DNA of 26,888 bases. Origin: a virus. The translations under genes were made by a program, and so were the position numbers. The notes under the pieces are model-generated. The model saw only the letters and a list, made by a program, of their open reading frames with translations, was not told the DNA's origin and did no database searches. Shown in pieces: positions 15,669 through 22,832 of this stretch; the stretch's first letter is position 1, and each line of letters begins with the position of its first letter. Where the stretch lies: positions 1 to 26,888 of IMG/VR virus record IMGVR_UViG_3300000117_000082, one strand, 5' to 3'.

Positions 15669-17588
15669 ATGTACGCAAATCAATTAATCAACGAGGCTGA
15701 GGTTCAAAAGACTTGGGGACCTGTTATTGAGGAAAGTACTGGAATTACTGAAAAGTCTAAGTTATCTTGGATGTCTAAGTACTGCCATTACCATAACCTT
15801 AATGAGAGTGTTTACAATACTGTACACCTTAACCCGAACATGAATGTTCAAAGTATGGGTAACGTTACATTGCCAGGAAACCCTGGATCAATGAATGCTT
15901 TCCCAGCACAAGCAACTGGATCTGGTGACAGACCTTTTTCTTTGCTACCACTTGCAATGCAAGTAGCGGCACAGACTGTAGGTTTAGACTTAGTACCTGT
16001 TGTACCAATGCAAGGCCCTATGGGAGTATTAACTTACTTAGACTTTGTATACGGTGGAGGTAGAGGATCAGGAGCTCCTATTAACGGCGCTTTAGATACA
16101 TCTGCTGCTCCATTACTAATTAAATTTAGTGTAACTAATGATGATGGAACTGCATTTCAAGCAAATGACGTATTATATGCTGATCAATACAACTCATCAA
16201 CTACAAGGTTAACACCTGTAGCTGCAAACAATGCATTCGCTTCTTATGAACTTACTTTTGTAGGTGTATCAAGAATCGATGGTTTACAGATATTCAGAGT
16301 TAGAGCTAATAATACTGCTCAAGGTTTTGCTACTGCAAATACTAACCTTACAGCAACTGACCTTACTAACACTGGGTCTAATTATGCTCAAGGTTCTGAA
16401 TTAGCTGCTTCAACAATCTATAATTCGATTGTTAACCAACCTGCTACTGGTGCTGGTGCTGCTCAAGCTATTCTTTATGGATTAGCAAGAGTAGGTGTTG
16501 CTGCAAGAGCAGGTTCTGCTACAACTGATATGGGTGCTGGTGCAAGTATTACTGGTATGGCAACTATTGGTGCTGTTTCTAGTTTAGGTTTAGTTAAAGC
16601 TTTGGAAGATCATATTACTGGTTTTTCTGGTAATGCTTTCCAACCAACTAACGACCCTGCAACTGGATTCCCTGCTTTTGGAACTGAGAATATTAACGGA
16701 AACGATCCTTACCAAAGAGGTGTAGGTGAATCTACTGTTGATAACATCATGGGACTAAGCTTATTCAACAAGTCTGTAGCTGCTGAAACTTTCCAAGTTG
16801 CTGCTGCTGTGACTAGAGAACAAGTTCAAGATCTGAAGCAATTCGGAATTGATGCTGTTGCTCAAGTTGAGGCTGTATTGGTAAATGAGTTAACTCAATC
16901 TATCAATAAATACATCCTAGACAGAATTTTCAGAAATGGAACAACTAACGCTGTAAATATCTTTGGTATTAACGCTACTACATTATCTGCATCATTTACT
17001 ACTGCTGTAGGTGCTGGTGCTGGTGTTGCTGTCAACTTAGGACCAAACAATACAACTAATGGAAACCAGGCGCAAGCAATTGCTCAGTTTACATCTGTTG
17101 CTCAGGGTGGTTCAACTCAAGGTGATGTACAACGTAGAATCTATACTAAAATTCTTGCTGCAAGTAACTTAATTGCTACTAGAGGAAGAAGAGGACCTGC
17201 AACGTTTGCAGTAACAGGTGGAGAAATGGCAACTGCTCTTCAATCTGTAGCTGGATTTATTGCATATCCGTTATCTAATACAGTTAACCAAGCTGGTGGA
17301 TCTTTATATCCAATCGGTGCAATTGCTGGGGTAACAATTTATGTAGATCCTAACAGAGCTTTTAATGACTATACAATTTGTGTAGGACGTAAAGGTGATG
17401 GTAATTCTCCAGGATTAGTATTTATGCCATACTTAATGGCTGAATCTGTAGAAACTATCGCAGAAGGAACAATGGCGCCGAAAATCGCTATTAAGTCTAG
17501 ATTTGCTTTAGTAGATGCAGGATTTAATCCAGAATTAATGTATTACACAATGGGCTTCAACTTTAACAATGGCGCTTCTCTGATATAA
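15669..17588 (+). CDS. 23: Major capsid protein, T4 gp23-like
   Basis: Main shell subunit (HK97 fold). 639 residues, longer than the 521 of T4 gp23. N-terminal propeptide region: the best prohead-protease site is L-N-E46/S47 (ITE28 is a weaker one). Recognisable gp23 segments are FSLLPLAMQVAAQTVGLDLV, VPMQGPMGVLTYLDFVYG, VTREQVQDLKQFGIDAVAQV, RRIYTKILAASNLIATRGRR followed by GPATFAVTGGEMATAL, and AIKSRFALVDAGFNPELMYY. Between about residues 150 and 310 lies an Ala/Gly/Thr-rich stretch, probably an enlarged insertion domain exposed on the capsid. Codon use is richer in C-ending codons than neighbours, as expected for a highly expressed gene. A terminator follows closely. Confidence 0.96.
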   Translation: MYANQLINEAEVQKTWGPVIEESTGITEKSKLSWMSKYCHYHNLNESVYNTVHLNPNMNVQSMGNVTLPGNPGSMNAFPAQATGSGDRPFSLLPLAMQVAAQTVGLDLVPVVPMQGPMGVLTYLDFVYGGGRGSGAPINGALDTSAAPLLIKFSVTNDDGTAFQANDVLYADQYNSSTTRLTPVAANNAFASYELTFVGVSRIDGLQIFRVRANNTAQGFATANTNLTATDLTNTGSNYAQGSELAASTIYNSIVNQPATGAGAAQAILYGLARVGVAARAGSATTDMGAGASITGMATIGAVSSLGLVKALEDHITGFSGNAFQPTNDPATGFPAFGTENINGNDPYQRGVGESTVDNIMGLSLFNKSVAAETFQVAAAVTREQVQDLKQFGIDAVAQVEAVLVNELTQSINKYILDRIFRNGTTNAVNIFGINATTLSASFTTAVGAGAGVAVNLGPNNTTNGNQAQAIAQFTSVAQGGSTQGDVQRRIYTKILAASNLIATRGRRGPATFAVTGGEMATALQSVAGFIAYPLSNTVNQAGGSLYPIGAIAGVTIYVDPNRAFNDYTICVGRKGDGNSPGLVFMPYLMAESVETIAEGTMAPKIAIKSRFALVDAGFNPELMYYTMGFNFNNGASLI

Positions 17589-17616
17589 TTTATATCAAAG
17601 TAATATCTTTATATAG

Positions 17617-17643
17617 AAAGCCACTCTTCGGAGTGGCTTTTTT
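17617..17643 (+). terminator. Rho-independent terminator after capsid gene
   Basis: 10-bp stem AAAGCCACTC (17617-17626) and GAGTGGCTTT (17631-17640) closed by a C(TTCG)G tetraloop, an extra-stable loop type, with the T-run continuing to 17643. Terminates the head-gene unit. Confidence 0.93.
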
Positions 17644-17657
17644 GTTCTTACATACTT

Positions 17658-17667
17658 AATATATAAA
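17658..17667 (+). promoter_or_regulatory. Late-type promoter motif AATATATAAA
   Basis: Immediately after the capsid terminator, ending 17 nt before the ATG at 17685. Gives the internal-protein candidate its own late promoter. Confidence 0.48.
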
Positions 17668-17684
17668 AAAATCAAAACAATATA

Positions 17685-19019
17685 ATGGCAAAGTTAAAAA
17701 CATATAATGAATTTGTTAATGAAGCATTAATAGATGCAGTTAAGAATCCAATTAAGTGGAAAAAGATTAAAAACAATGCAAAGAAATATCAAAAAGCTAA
17801 AGTAGCACAAGCTCTTAATGATGTTGATTTTGCAAAAAGAAAAGAAAAGTCTAGAGGTAAATTAACTCCACAGCAAGATGCAGTATTAACACAAGCACAG
17901 AAAGCAAAAAATGCTGCACTAAAAGATACTGCTACTAATATTGCGCAAAGAATGACTGACTTAGCTACAACTACAGGTTTAAAAAGAGTTGCTCAATTAG
18001 CAAAAACTAAATCTGCAATGGCTGCAAATCAAATTGTACTTAAGGCAGCTGATGGAGAAGAAGCAAAAAGATTAAAGGTTAGACAAAAAGAATTAAATAA
18101 GAAAGCAACAGAAGATCAAAAGGCATTAGCTGATTATGAAGCTGATACTAGTGATAAGGATACTGGTGGAGACGATAAAGCAAAAGAACAAATATCCGCA
18201 TTAAGAGATCAAAGAAAACCTCTGATTGATTCATCATCGGCTGAAAAGGATCCAGCAAAGAGAGCTGCTATAAGAGTTAAGATAGAAGAAATTAACGTTA
18301 AAATAGCTGATCTTGAAGGTGAAGGCCAGGTAGAAGCAAAAGAGGATCTTGCTTCTGCTAAAGAAAAATTAACTAAAGCAACTGGGGGTGGTAAAAAACT
18401 ATCAGCTGCTGAAGAAAAGAAAGCCGAACAAAAACAAAAGCTAGGTGATCAAATCGGCAAAGCAATGCAAGCTATCGAAAAAGCTAAACAAGAAAGAGTA
18501 TTAGCACAAACAGAAGAGGATAAACTTTCTAAAAAATTATCAGATGCTAAAGGCACTGATGCTGAAACGGCATTAGCTAGATCAGTAGCAGATGCCGATA
18601 AGGCCGGTAAAGATATTGAAAAAGCAATTAAAGATTTGCAAAAGAATGTAAAAGATTTACAACAACAACAAAAAGATTTAAATGAATCTATTAATGAAGG
18701 TATGTATACCGCCGATCAACTTACTAATATGTTATTAGATGATATTAGAAAAGGTATTCGTAAAGGTATCCAGGCACCTGATGAAAAAGAACTTAAAACA
18801 TTAGCTCTGAAAAGACTTAAGATGAAAAGAGTAATGAAAAGAGATATAGAAGATACTATTAACGGATGGGAAAATTCATTAGCTGATGCAAGAAAAGATA
18901 AAATACGAGAATACATGTTTTCAGATGTTAAAGCAACTAAAGGTAAAATACCAGAATCTTTTGAATATGTAGCAGAATCTGTTTCTCAGAAATTTGCAAG
19001 ATTAAGATCAAACCTGTAA
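17685..19019 (+). CDS. Coiled-coil internal head protein candidate with capsid-targeting N-terminus
   Basis: A 444-residue, Lys/Ala/Glu/Gln-rich protein. The N-terminus MAKLKTYNEFVNEA closely resembles the T4 capsid-targeting sequence of internal proteins (MKTYQEFIAEA in IPI). A prohead-protease-type cleavage would fall after Glu13 (V-N-E/A). Residues about 25-350 are largely helical and highly charged with coiled-coil segments (KAIKDLQKNVKDLQQQQKDL). A second possible cleavage site, LNE/S, follows at about residue 335. The C-terminal domain is basic (KEKELKTLALK-type helices, LKRLKMKRVMKRDIED) and ends SQKFARLRSNL. It follows the capsid terminator with its own late-type motif. I infer a packaged core or internal protein that binds DNA; no enzymatic motif seen. 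Confidence 0.65.
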   Translation: MAKLKTYNEFVNEALIDAVKNPIKWKKIKNNAKKYQKAKVAQALNDVDFAKRKEKSRGKLTPQQDAVLTQAQKAKNAALKDTATNIAQRMTDLATTTGLKRVAQLAKTKSAMAANQIVLKAADGEEAKRLKVRQKELNKKATEDQKALADYEADTSDKDTGGDDKAKEQISALRDQRKPLIDSSSAEKDPAKRAAIRVKIEEINVKIADLEGEGQVEAKEDLASAKEKLTKATGGGKKLSAAEEKKAEQKQKLGDQIGKAMQAIEKAKQERVLAQTEEDKLSKKLSDAKGTDAETALARSVADADKAGKDIEKAIKDLQKNVKDLQQQQKDLNESINEGMYTADQLTNMLLDDIRKGIRKGIQAPDEKELKTLALKRLKMKRVMKRDIEDTINGWENSLADARKDKIREYMFSDVKATKGKIPESFEYVAESVSQKFARLRSNL

Positions 19020-19033
19020 AAATAATTATTAAT

Positions 19034-19099
19034 ATGAAATGTGATTGTAAAAACTGTGGTTGTAATAAATCATGCGATTGCGCATGTTGCAACTGTTAA
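19034..19099 (+). CDS. Cysteine-rich microprotein, metallothionein-like
   Basis: A 21-residue ORF with nine cysteines at positions 3, 5, 8, 10, 14, 16, 18, 19 and 21. It is made of CDC, CGC, CDC, CACC and CNC units separated by Lys, Asn and Asp. C-x-C and C-C spacing is the hallmark of metallothioneins and other thiolate metal clusters. The ATG has the same A/T-rich leader (AATAATTATTAAT) as other genes here. The ORF fills the 91-bp gap between its neighbours, with 14 bp before it and 11 bp after it. The next gene encodes a four-Cys zinc ribbon. It could bind Zn or Cu, or be a disulfide-rich peptide; nothing similar is known to me in T4-type phages. Confidence 0.55.
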   Translation: MKCDCKNCGCNKSCDCACCNC

Positions 19100-19110
19100 A
19101 TTAAAACTCT

Positions 19111-19602
19111 ATGTATAAAGTTCGTAAAATAAACTTTGGATGGTATAAAAGGCGGTATGGTATTCTTCTAGAAAACCTGCCGCCTTTAAAGCAAAAATTG
19201 CTTTTAAATAACCGTCATATGAAATGGCTTAATTCTGATACTCAGGCTTTTGAGGTTATATTTAAAGTAGAGGATATGAATGGTCATGAAAAGAATGTTA
19301 ATAAAGCTATTTGGAATCCTTTTAGGGAAACCTTTACTACACTTAAAGAATTAGAAAAATCAGCAGATCTTATTGACTGGAATTGTGGTATATGTAAAGT
19401 TCCTATTAAATCTAGAATGGATTCTAAAAAGGTGGAGAATTTTGTATGTAGTAAATGTTCTAAAGCCCATAACTCACGGAACAGAAGTGTAGATGGTAGA
19501 ATTATAGATACATCTATTAAATTTACTAAACACTGTAAACACCTCCTTAAAAAAGAACAAAGAGAGTTTATGTCCTATGCTAAAAGATCATCTAAAGCTT
19601 AA
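19111..19602 (+). CDS. Zinc-ribbon hypothetical protein
   Basis: A 163-residue basic protein. The C-terminal half has a four-cysteine zinc ribbon: NCGICK (Cys92, Cys95) and FVCSKC (Cys113, Cys116), spacing C-x2-C-x17-C-x2-C. The N-terminal half (INFGWYKRRYGILLENLPPL, then KWLNSDTQAFEVIFKVEDMN) is mixed strand/helix, and the tail is Lys/Arg-rich. Zinc ribbons in phage genomes are found in transcription factors, HNH nucleases and recombination proteins; no HNH or catalytic motif is visible here. Its stop codon overlaps by 15 bp the 3' end of the convergent reverse-strand gene. Function unknown. Confidence 0.7.
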   Translation: MYKVRKINFGWYKRRYGILLENLPPLKQKLLLNNRHMKWLNSDTQAFEVIFKVEDMNGHEKNVNKAIWNPFRETFTTLKELEKSADLIDWNCGICKVPIKSRMDSKKVENFVCSKCSKAHNSRNRSVDGRIIDTSIKFTKHCKHLLKKEQREFMSYAKRSSKA

Positions 19603-20376
19603 GGCCTGTTCAATTGTAATTTTAGGAAAAACTGTTATCATACTATGAGCAGATGCATTGTATATTTGAACATTTTCATTTAAAATTTCAGACTTTAATT
19701 CTTTAAATCCAGGTATAAATTTATCTATATACATTTTATCAGACGTGCCTCTGGTTGGATAACCATCATGAAAGTGAGTTTCATTTCCGCTATTACACAT
19801 ATCAAATCCTAATAGTATAATTTTAGCCGCACCTAAATGATAAGCTAAATTAATAGCAGCATATCCACTATTAAACCCGTGAGCTAAATAATCTGGATCT
19901 TTTTCTAATCCGTAAGGTTTTCCTTTTTTTAATAATTTAATATCATTAGTATATTGACTACCTGGTTTTAATGTATACTTTAATCCTTTATAATTATCAA
20001 TGTCATTTTTATACCAACTATAAAATCTAGTATCTGTCCAATATAATACTTGAGAACTGTCATGATAAAATAAAGCTTTATTGATTGCAATTGTTTTGGA
20101 TCCTTCTAATTGTCTAAAATCAAAGTTTTTTAATGAAGGTCCTCCACCTATAATATAAATAGTTTCACCTTTAAATATTGGACTTACTGAAGAGTATGTA
20201 GCACGATAATCAATTTGTGGCCTGTAGTCTCTATGAGTATTATGTTGAGCAGGAGGAGATGGATTTTCTAACACCCTGCGTCTTCTTCCTCTATCTTGTC
20301 TTTTTTCAATGTGGGTAGGGCTATGTACTACATTAGGATCTGCCATTACTCTTCTAACACTACGTCTTCTTTGCAT
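19588..20376 (-). CDS. DUF115/MptE-like Rossmann protein, putative glycan-modifying enzyme
   Basis: The only convincing reverse-strand gene. 262 residues. Residues 1-65 form a very Arg-rich, probably disordered region (MQRRRSVRRV, DRGRRRRVLE). From residue about 72 a Rossmann-like domain begins with IYIIGGGPSLKNFDF, then KTIAINKALFY, VLYWTDTRFYSWY and HGFNSGYAAINLAYHLGAAK with ILLGFDMC. This pattern (GxGPSL, then S/T-D, then G-x-x-A...GA-x-x-I-x-L-x-G-x-D) is that of DUF115/MptE-like proteins, related to flagellin glycosylation Maf proteins and some sialyltransferases. A glycosyl-transfer role is therefore plausible but not certain. An alternative start at residue 11 (20346) exists. Transcribed from the divergent region shared with gp44. 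Confidence 0.75.
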   Translation of the reverse strand: MQRRRSVRRVMADPNVVHSPTHIEKRQDRGRRRRVLENPSPPAQHNTHRDYRPQIDYRATYSSVSPIFKGETIYIIGGGPSLKNFDFRQLEGSKTIAINKALFYHDSSQVLYWTDTRFYSWYKNDIDNYKGLKYTLKPGSQYTNDIKLLKKGKPYGLEKDPDYLAHGFNSGYAAINLAYHLGAAKIILLGFDMCNSGNETHFHDGYPTRGTSDKMYIDKFIPGFKELKSEILNENVQIYNASAHSMITVFPKITIEQALSFR

Positions 20377-20380
20377 TCTT

Positions 20381-20400
20381 TTACCTTATTTTTATATTTA
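20381..20400 (-). promoter_or_regulatory. Putative reverse-strand promoter motif
   Basis: On the reverse strand AAATATAAAAATAAGG lies just upstream of the ATG at 20376. It shares TATAAAAATAA with the forward elements before uvsX, gp41 and gp44, which suggests the same class of promoter drives this gene. Confidence 0.35.
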
Positions 20401-20412
20401 TTCTTTGTGTAA

Positions 20413-20429
20413 ACAAATCACTAATTTGT
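20413..20429. promoter_or_regulatory. Inverted repeat in divergent promoter region
   Basis: ACAAAT (20413-20418), 5-nt spacer CACTA, ATTTGT (20424-20429): a perfect 6-bp dyad near the middle of the 74-bp intergenic region. Possible operator for a dimeric regulator of both divergent genes, or two opposed TTTG promoter elements. Confidence 0.35.
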
Positions 20430-20430
20430 C

Positions 20431-20444
20431 CATATAAAAATAAA
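20431..20444 (+). promoter_or_regulatory. Putative promoter motif upstream of gp44
   Basis: CATATAAAAATAAA, identical to the core before uvsX and gp41, ending 6 nt before the gp44 ATG at 20451 and immediately after the 20413-20429 dyad. Confidence 0.4.
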
Positions 20445-20450
20445 TTAATT

Positions 20451-21413
20451 ATGCGGAACATACAAAACATTTTACTTACTGAAAAATATCGCCCAAAGGC
20501 ATTAGAGGATTTAATAACGCCTAAAAGAGTAGGTGAGAAATTAAGTAAAGGTGTTTATCAACATTTATTATTACACGGTAGTCCAGGTACAGGAAAAACA
20601 TCAGCCGCTAAAGTATTAGTTAAACATTTTAAACACCCTTATCTTTATATCAATGCATCTACCGATACCTCAGTTGATATTGTAAGAAATAGAATAACGG
20701 ACTTCTGTGCTAATCGTTCAATCATGGATGAGCCAGGAAAAATTAAAGTTATTATACTCGATGAGATTGACGGTGTATCAGATCAATTCTTTAAAGCATT
20801 AAGAGCAACAATGGATCAATTTGCAGTAAATGCAAGATTCATTGCAACGTGTAATTATATCAATAAAGTACCAGATCCAATTCAGTCTAGATTTGAAATG
20901 ATTGATTTTGATTTTTCTAAAGAAGAAGAAACTGAAATAATGAAAAGTTACATTATGAGAATTCTTAAAATATGTAAAGAAGAAGGTATTGACATTGATA
21001 AGCATGCAGCTGTTGAATTAGTAAAAAGAAAGTTTCCAGATTTAAGAAATATGTTAAATCAACTACAAGGCTTTCAATCTCAAGGTAAAGATAAAATTAC
21101 AGTAGAGGATATAAAACAATTCAGTTCTGTTTATAGAGATATTTATGATCTTGTAATAGACGGCGAAGATCCTGTAAAGAATTATCAATATATGTTATCA
21201 AATTATGCAAATAGAACAGATGATGTATTATCTTCTTTAGGAGCAGAATTTATTGAATTTATTCAACAAGAAAGACAATCTTATATTCAGTTTATACCAC
21301 AGGTTGTAGTAACAGTAGCTAAGTATCAATCCCAACGACAACAAGTAATTGATCCTGCAGTATCAATGTTAGCTTGTATTTATGAACTGCAATCAATATT
21401 AAATGGAGTATGA
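20451..21413 (+). CDS. 44: Sliding clamp loader large subunit, T4 gp44-like
   Basis: AAA+ ATPase that, with gp62, loads the sliding clamp onto primer-template DNA. The clamp is also needed for gp55-dependent late transcription in T4. The 320 residues are almost identical in length to the 319 of T4 gp44. It starts LTEKYRPKALEDLI, typical of RFC/gp44 proteins. Walker A GSPGTGKT is at 43-50, Walker B VIILDEIDG has Asp104 and Glu105, and the SRF motif with arginine finger Arg147 replaces the usual SRC. The C-terminal helical collar domain follows. Its TGA overlaps the ATG of the next small ORF (ATGA). Confidence 0.95.
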   Translation: MRNIQNILLTEKYRPKALEDLITPKRVGEKLSKGVYQHLLLHGSPGTGKTSAAKVLVKHFKHPYLYINASTDTSVDIVRNRITDFCANRSIMDEPGKIKVIILDEIDGVSDQFFKALRATMDQFAVNARFIATCNYINKVPDPIQSRFEMIDFDFSKEEETEIMKSYIMRILKICKEEGIDIDKHAAVELVKRKFPDLRNMLNQLQGFQSQGKDKITVEDIKQFSSVYRDIYDLVIDGEDPVKNYQYMLSNYANRTDDVLSSLGAEFIEFIQQERQSYIQFIPQVVVTVAKYQSQRQQVIDPAVSMLACIYELQSILNGV

Positions 21414-21565
21414 GAGCACAATTCTTAAAAGCACTAATAAAAAAGTTTCCTAATTATATGGAATTAGGTGGAGCAGTTAAAAGATATTATGATTTAAGAC
21501 AATCAAAATTAAGTAAAGAGGAATGTGAGAAAATTGTATTAGATTCATCTTTCAGAATTAACTAA
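21410..21565 (+). CDS. Small ORF coupled to gp44
   Basis: A 51-residue basic ORF whose ATG overlaps the gp44 stop (ATGA). It begins MRAQFLKALIKKFPNYMELG, continues with AVKRYYDLRQSKLSKEECEK and ends SSFRIN. It appears all-helical with no metal-binding or membrane motifs. The tight overlap and the absence of any other gene in the 183-bp gap before RNase H make it likely real. Function unknown; it is too short and unlike gp62 to be the clamp loader small subunit. Confidence 0.6.
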   Translation: MRAQFLKALIKKFPNYMELGGAVKRYYDLRQSKLSKEECEKIVLDSSFRIN

Positions 21566-21596
21566 AATTTGTTATATTTATATTAAATACAATAAT

Positions 21597-22832
21597 ATGA
21601 GAAAAACAGGAAGGCATACGTTTGTAATAGACGGCAATTATTTTCTTTTTAGAACACTATACGTTTTACCTAGAAAATCAAAAAAGGCAGAAATGCTTGC
21701 TACTGATGAAGATGCAACTGTCTTTATGAGAAAGCTTGCAACAGATTTTGCATACCAAATTAGATTATTCGAAGGTCTTATTGATAAGGTTGTATGGACT
21801 ATTGATTCTAGATCATGGAGAAAAGATTTTTATCCAGAAGCAGAATACAAAGGTAATCGTAAACAAGATAGTTCAATTAACTGGGCAAACTTTTCAAAAG
21901 TTACAGAAGAATTTACTCAATTGCTTATTAAACAAGGAGTTATTTATTCTAAAGTAAATGGCGCAGAAGGCGATGATCTAATGTATGCATGGAATACAGA
22001 ATCATTAGCCAATGATAAATCTGTTATTATGTTTACTGGTGATAAGGATTTGGTTCAATTAGTAAATAAGAGTCAAAATAATAATACTCATACAATATTA
22101 TTTTCACCAGCTCATAAAAAATTATATACTTATCAAGGATTTTCTGAATGGCTATCTACGGAGGAAAAAGAAACATCCACAGATTTATTTGATGTACTAA
22201 AAACTTCATCATCACCAGAGGCTCAATCTAAAAAACTACTTTCATCTATTATATCTAAAAAGAAAGTTTCAGTTATAGAAATAGATCCTGAGGATTTCCG
22301 CTTCCGCAAAGTTCTAACAGGAGACTCAGGTGATAATGTTCCTCCTGCTTATTGGCATATATCTAAACCTAAAAATGGAAAGGCAAGGAGATATGGTATT
22401 AGTGAATCTAAAGCAACTTCTATTATTGCAGAATTTAAAGAAAAGCATGGATCATTATCTCATATGTATCTATATGAAGATGGCTATATTACTGATTTAG
22501 CAAATATACTTATTAGGCATATGAAAGCTAAGCATATGAGCAGAGAGCAAATTATTTCTAATATTAAATCTAATGTCAATTTAATGGTTCTTAGTTCTCA
22601 TACTATACCAGAAGGTATTCTAGATGAAATGTTTAGTTCAGTAGAATCTCAAATAAATATAAATGAATTAGTACTACCTAATATATCTACAATGAAAAAA
22701 ATTGTTGAAGGAACAAAACACGATGGCGATGATAATTCTGCATTTAAAGCAAGTTTCTTTAAAGGTGATAATGATGATTCCGATGATATGTCATTTATAA
22801 CAAATAAAAAAACTAAGGGAAAAATATTTTAA
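21597..22832 (+). CDS. rnh: RNase H / 5'-3' exonuclease, T4 Rnh-like (FEN family)
   Basis: Structure-specific 5' nuclease that removes RNA primers from lagging-strand fragments. 411 residues, compared with 305 in T4 RNase H, so there are extra segments. FEN-family acidic motifs are present: FVIDGNYFLF (Asp12), VVWTIDSRSWRKDFYP (second Asp motif with following Arg/Lys), GAEGDDLMYAW (Asp126, Asp127), FTGDKDLVQL (Asp149, Asp151), and LTGDSGDNVPPAY (Asp243, Asp246) of the helix-hairpin-helix entry. The extra length is partly a polar stretch around residues 175-225 and an acidic C-terminal tail (DGDDNSAF, GDNDDSDDM). It starts after a TTTG/TATATTTATA-containing leader and overlaps the next gene by one base. 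Confidence 0.9.
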   Translation: MRKTGRHTFVIDGNYFLFRTLYVLPRKSKKAEMLATDEDATVFMRKLATDFAYQIRLFEGLIDKVVWTIDSRSWRKDFYPEAEYKGNRKQDSSINWANFSKVTEEFTQLLIKQGVIYSKVNGAEGDDLMYAWNTESLANDKSVIMFTGDKDLVQLVNKSQNNNTHTILFSPAHKKLYTYQGFSEWLSTEEKETSTDLFDVLKTSSSPEAQSKKLLSSIISKKKVSVIEIDPEDFRFRKVLTGDSGDNVPPAYWHISKPKNGKARRYGISESKATSIIAEFKEKHGSLSHMYLYEDGYITDLANILIRHMKAKHMSREQIISNIKSNVNLMVLSSHTIPEGILDEMFSSVESQININELVLPNISTMKKIVEGTKHDGDDNSAFKASFFKGDNDDSDDMSFITNKKTKGKIF

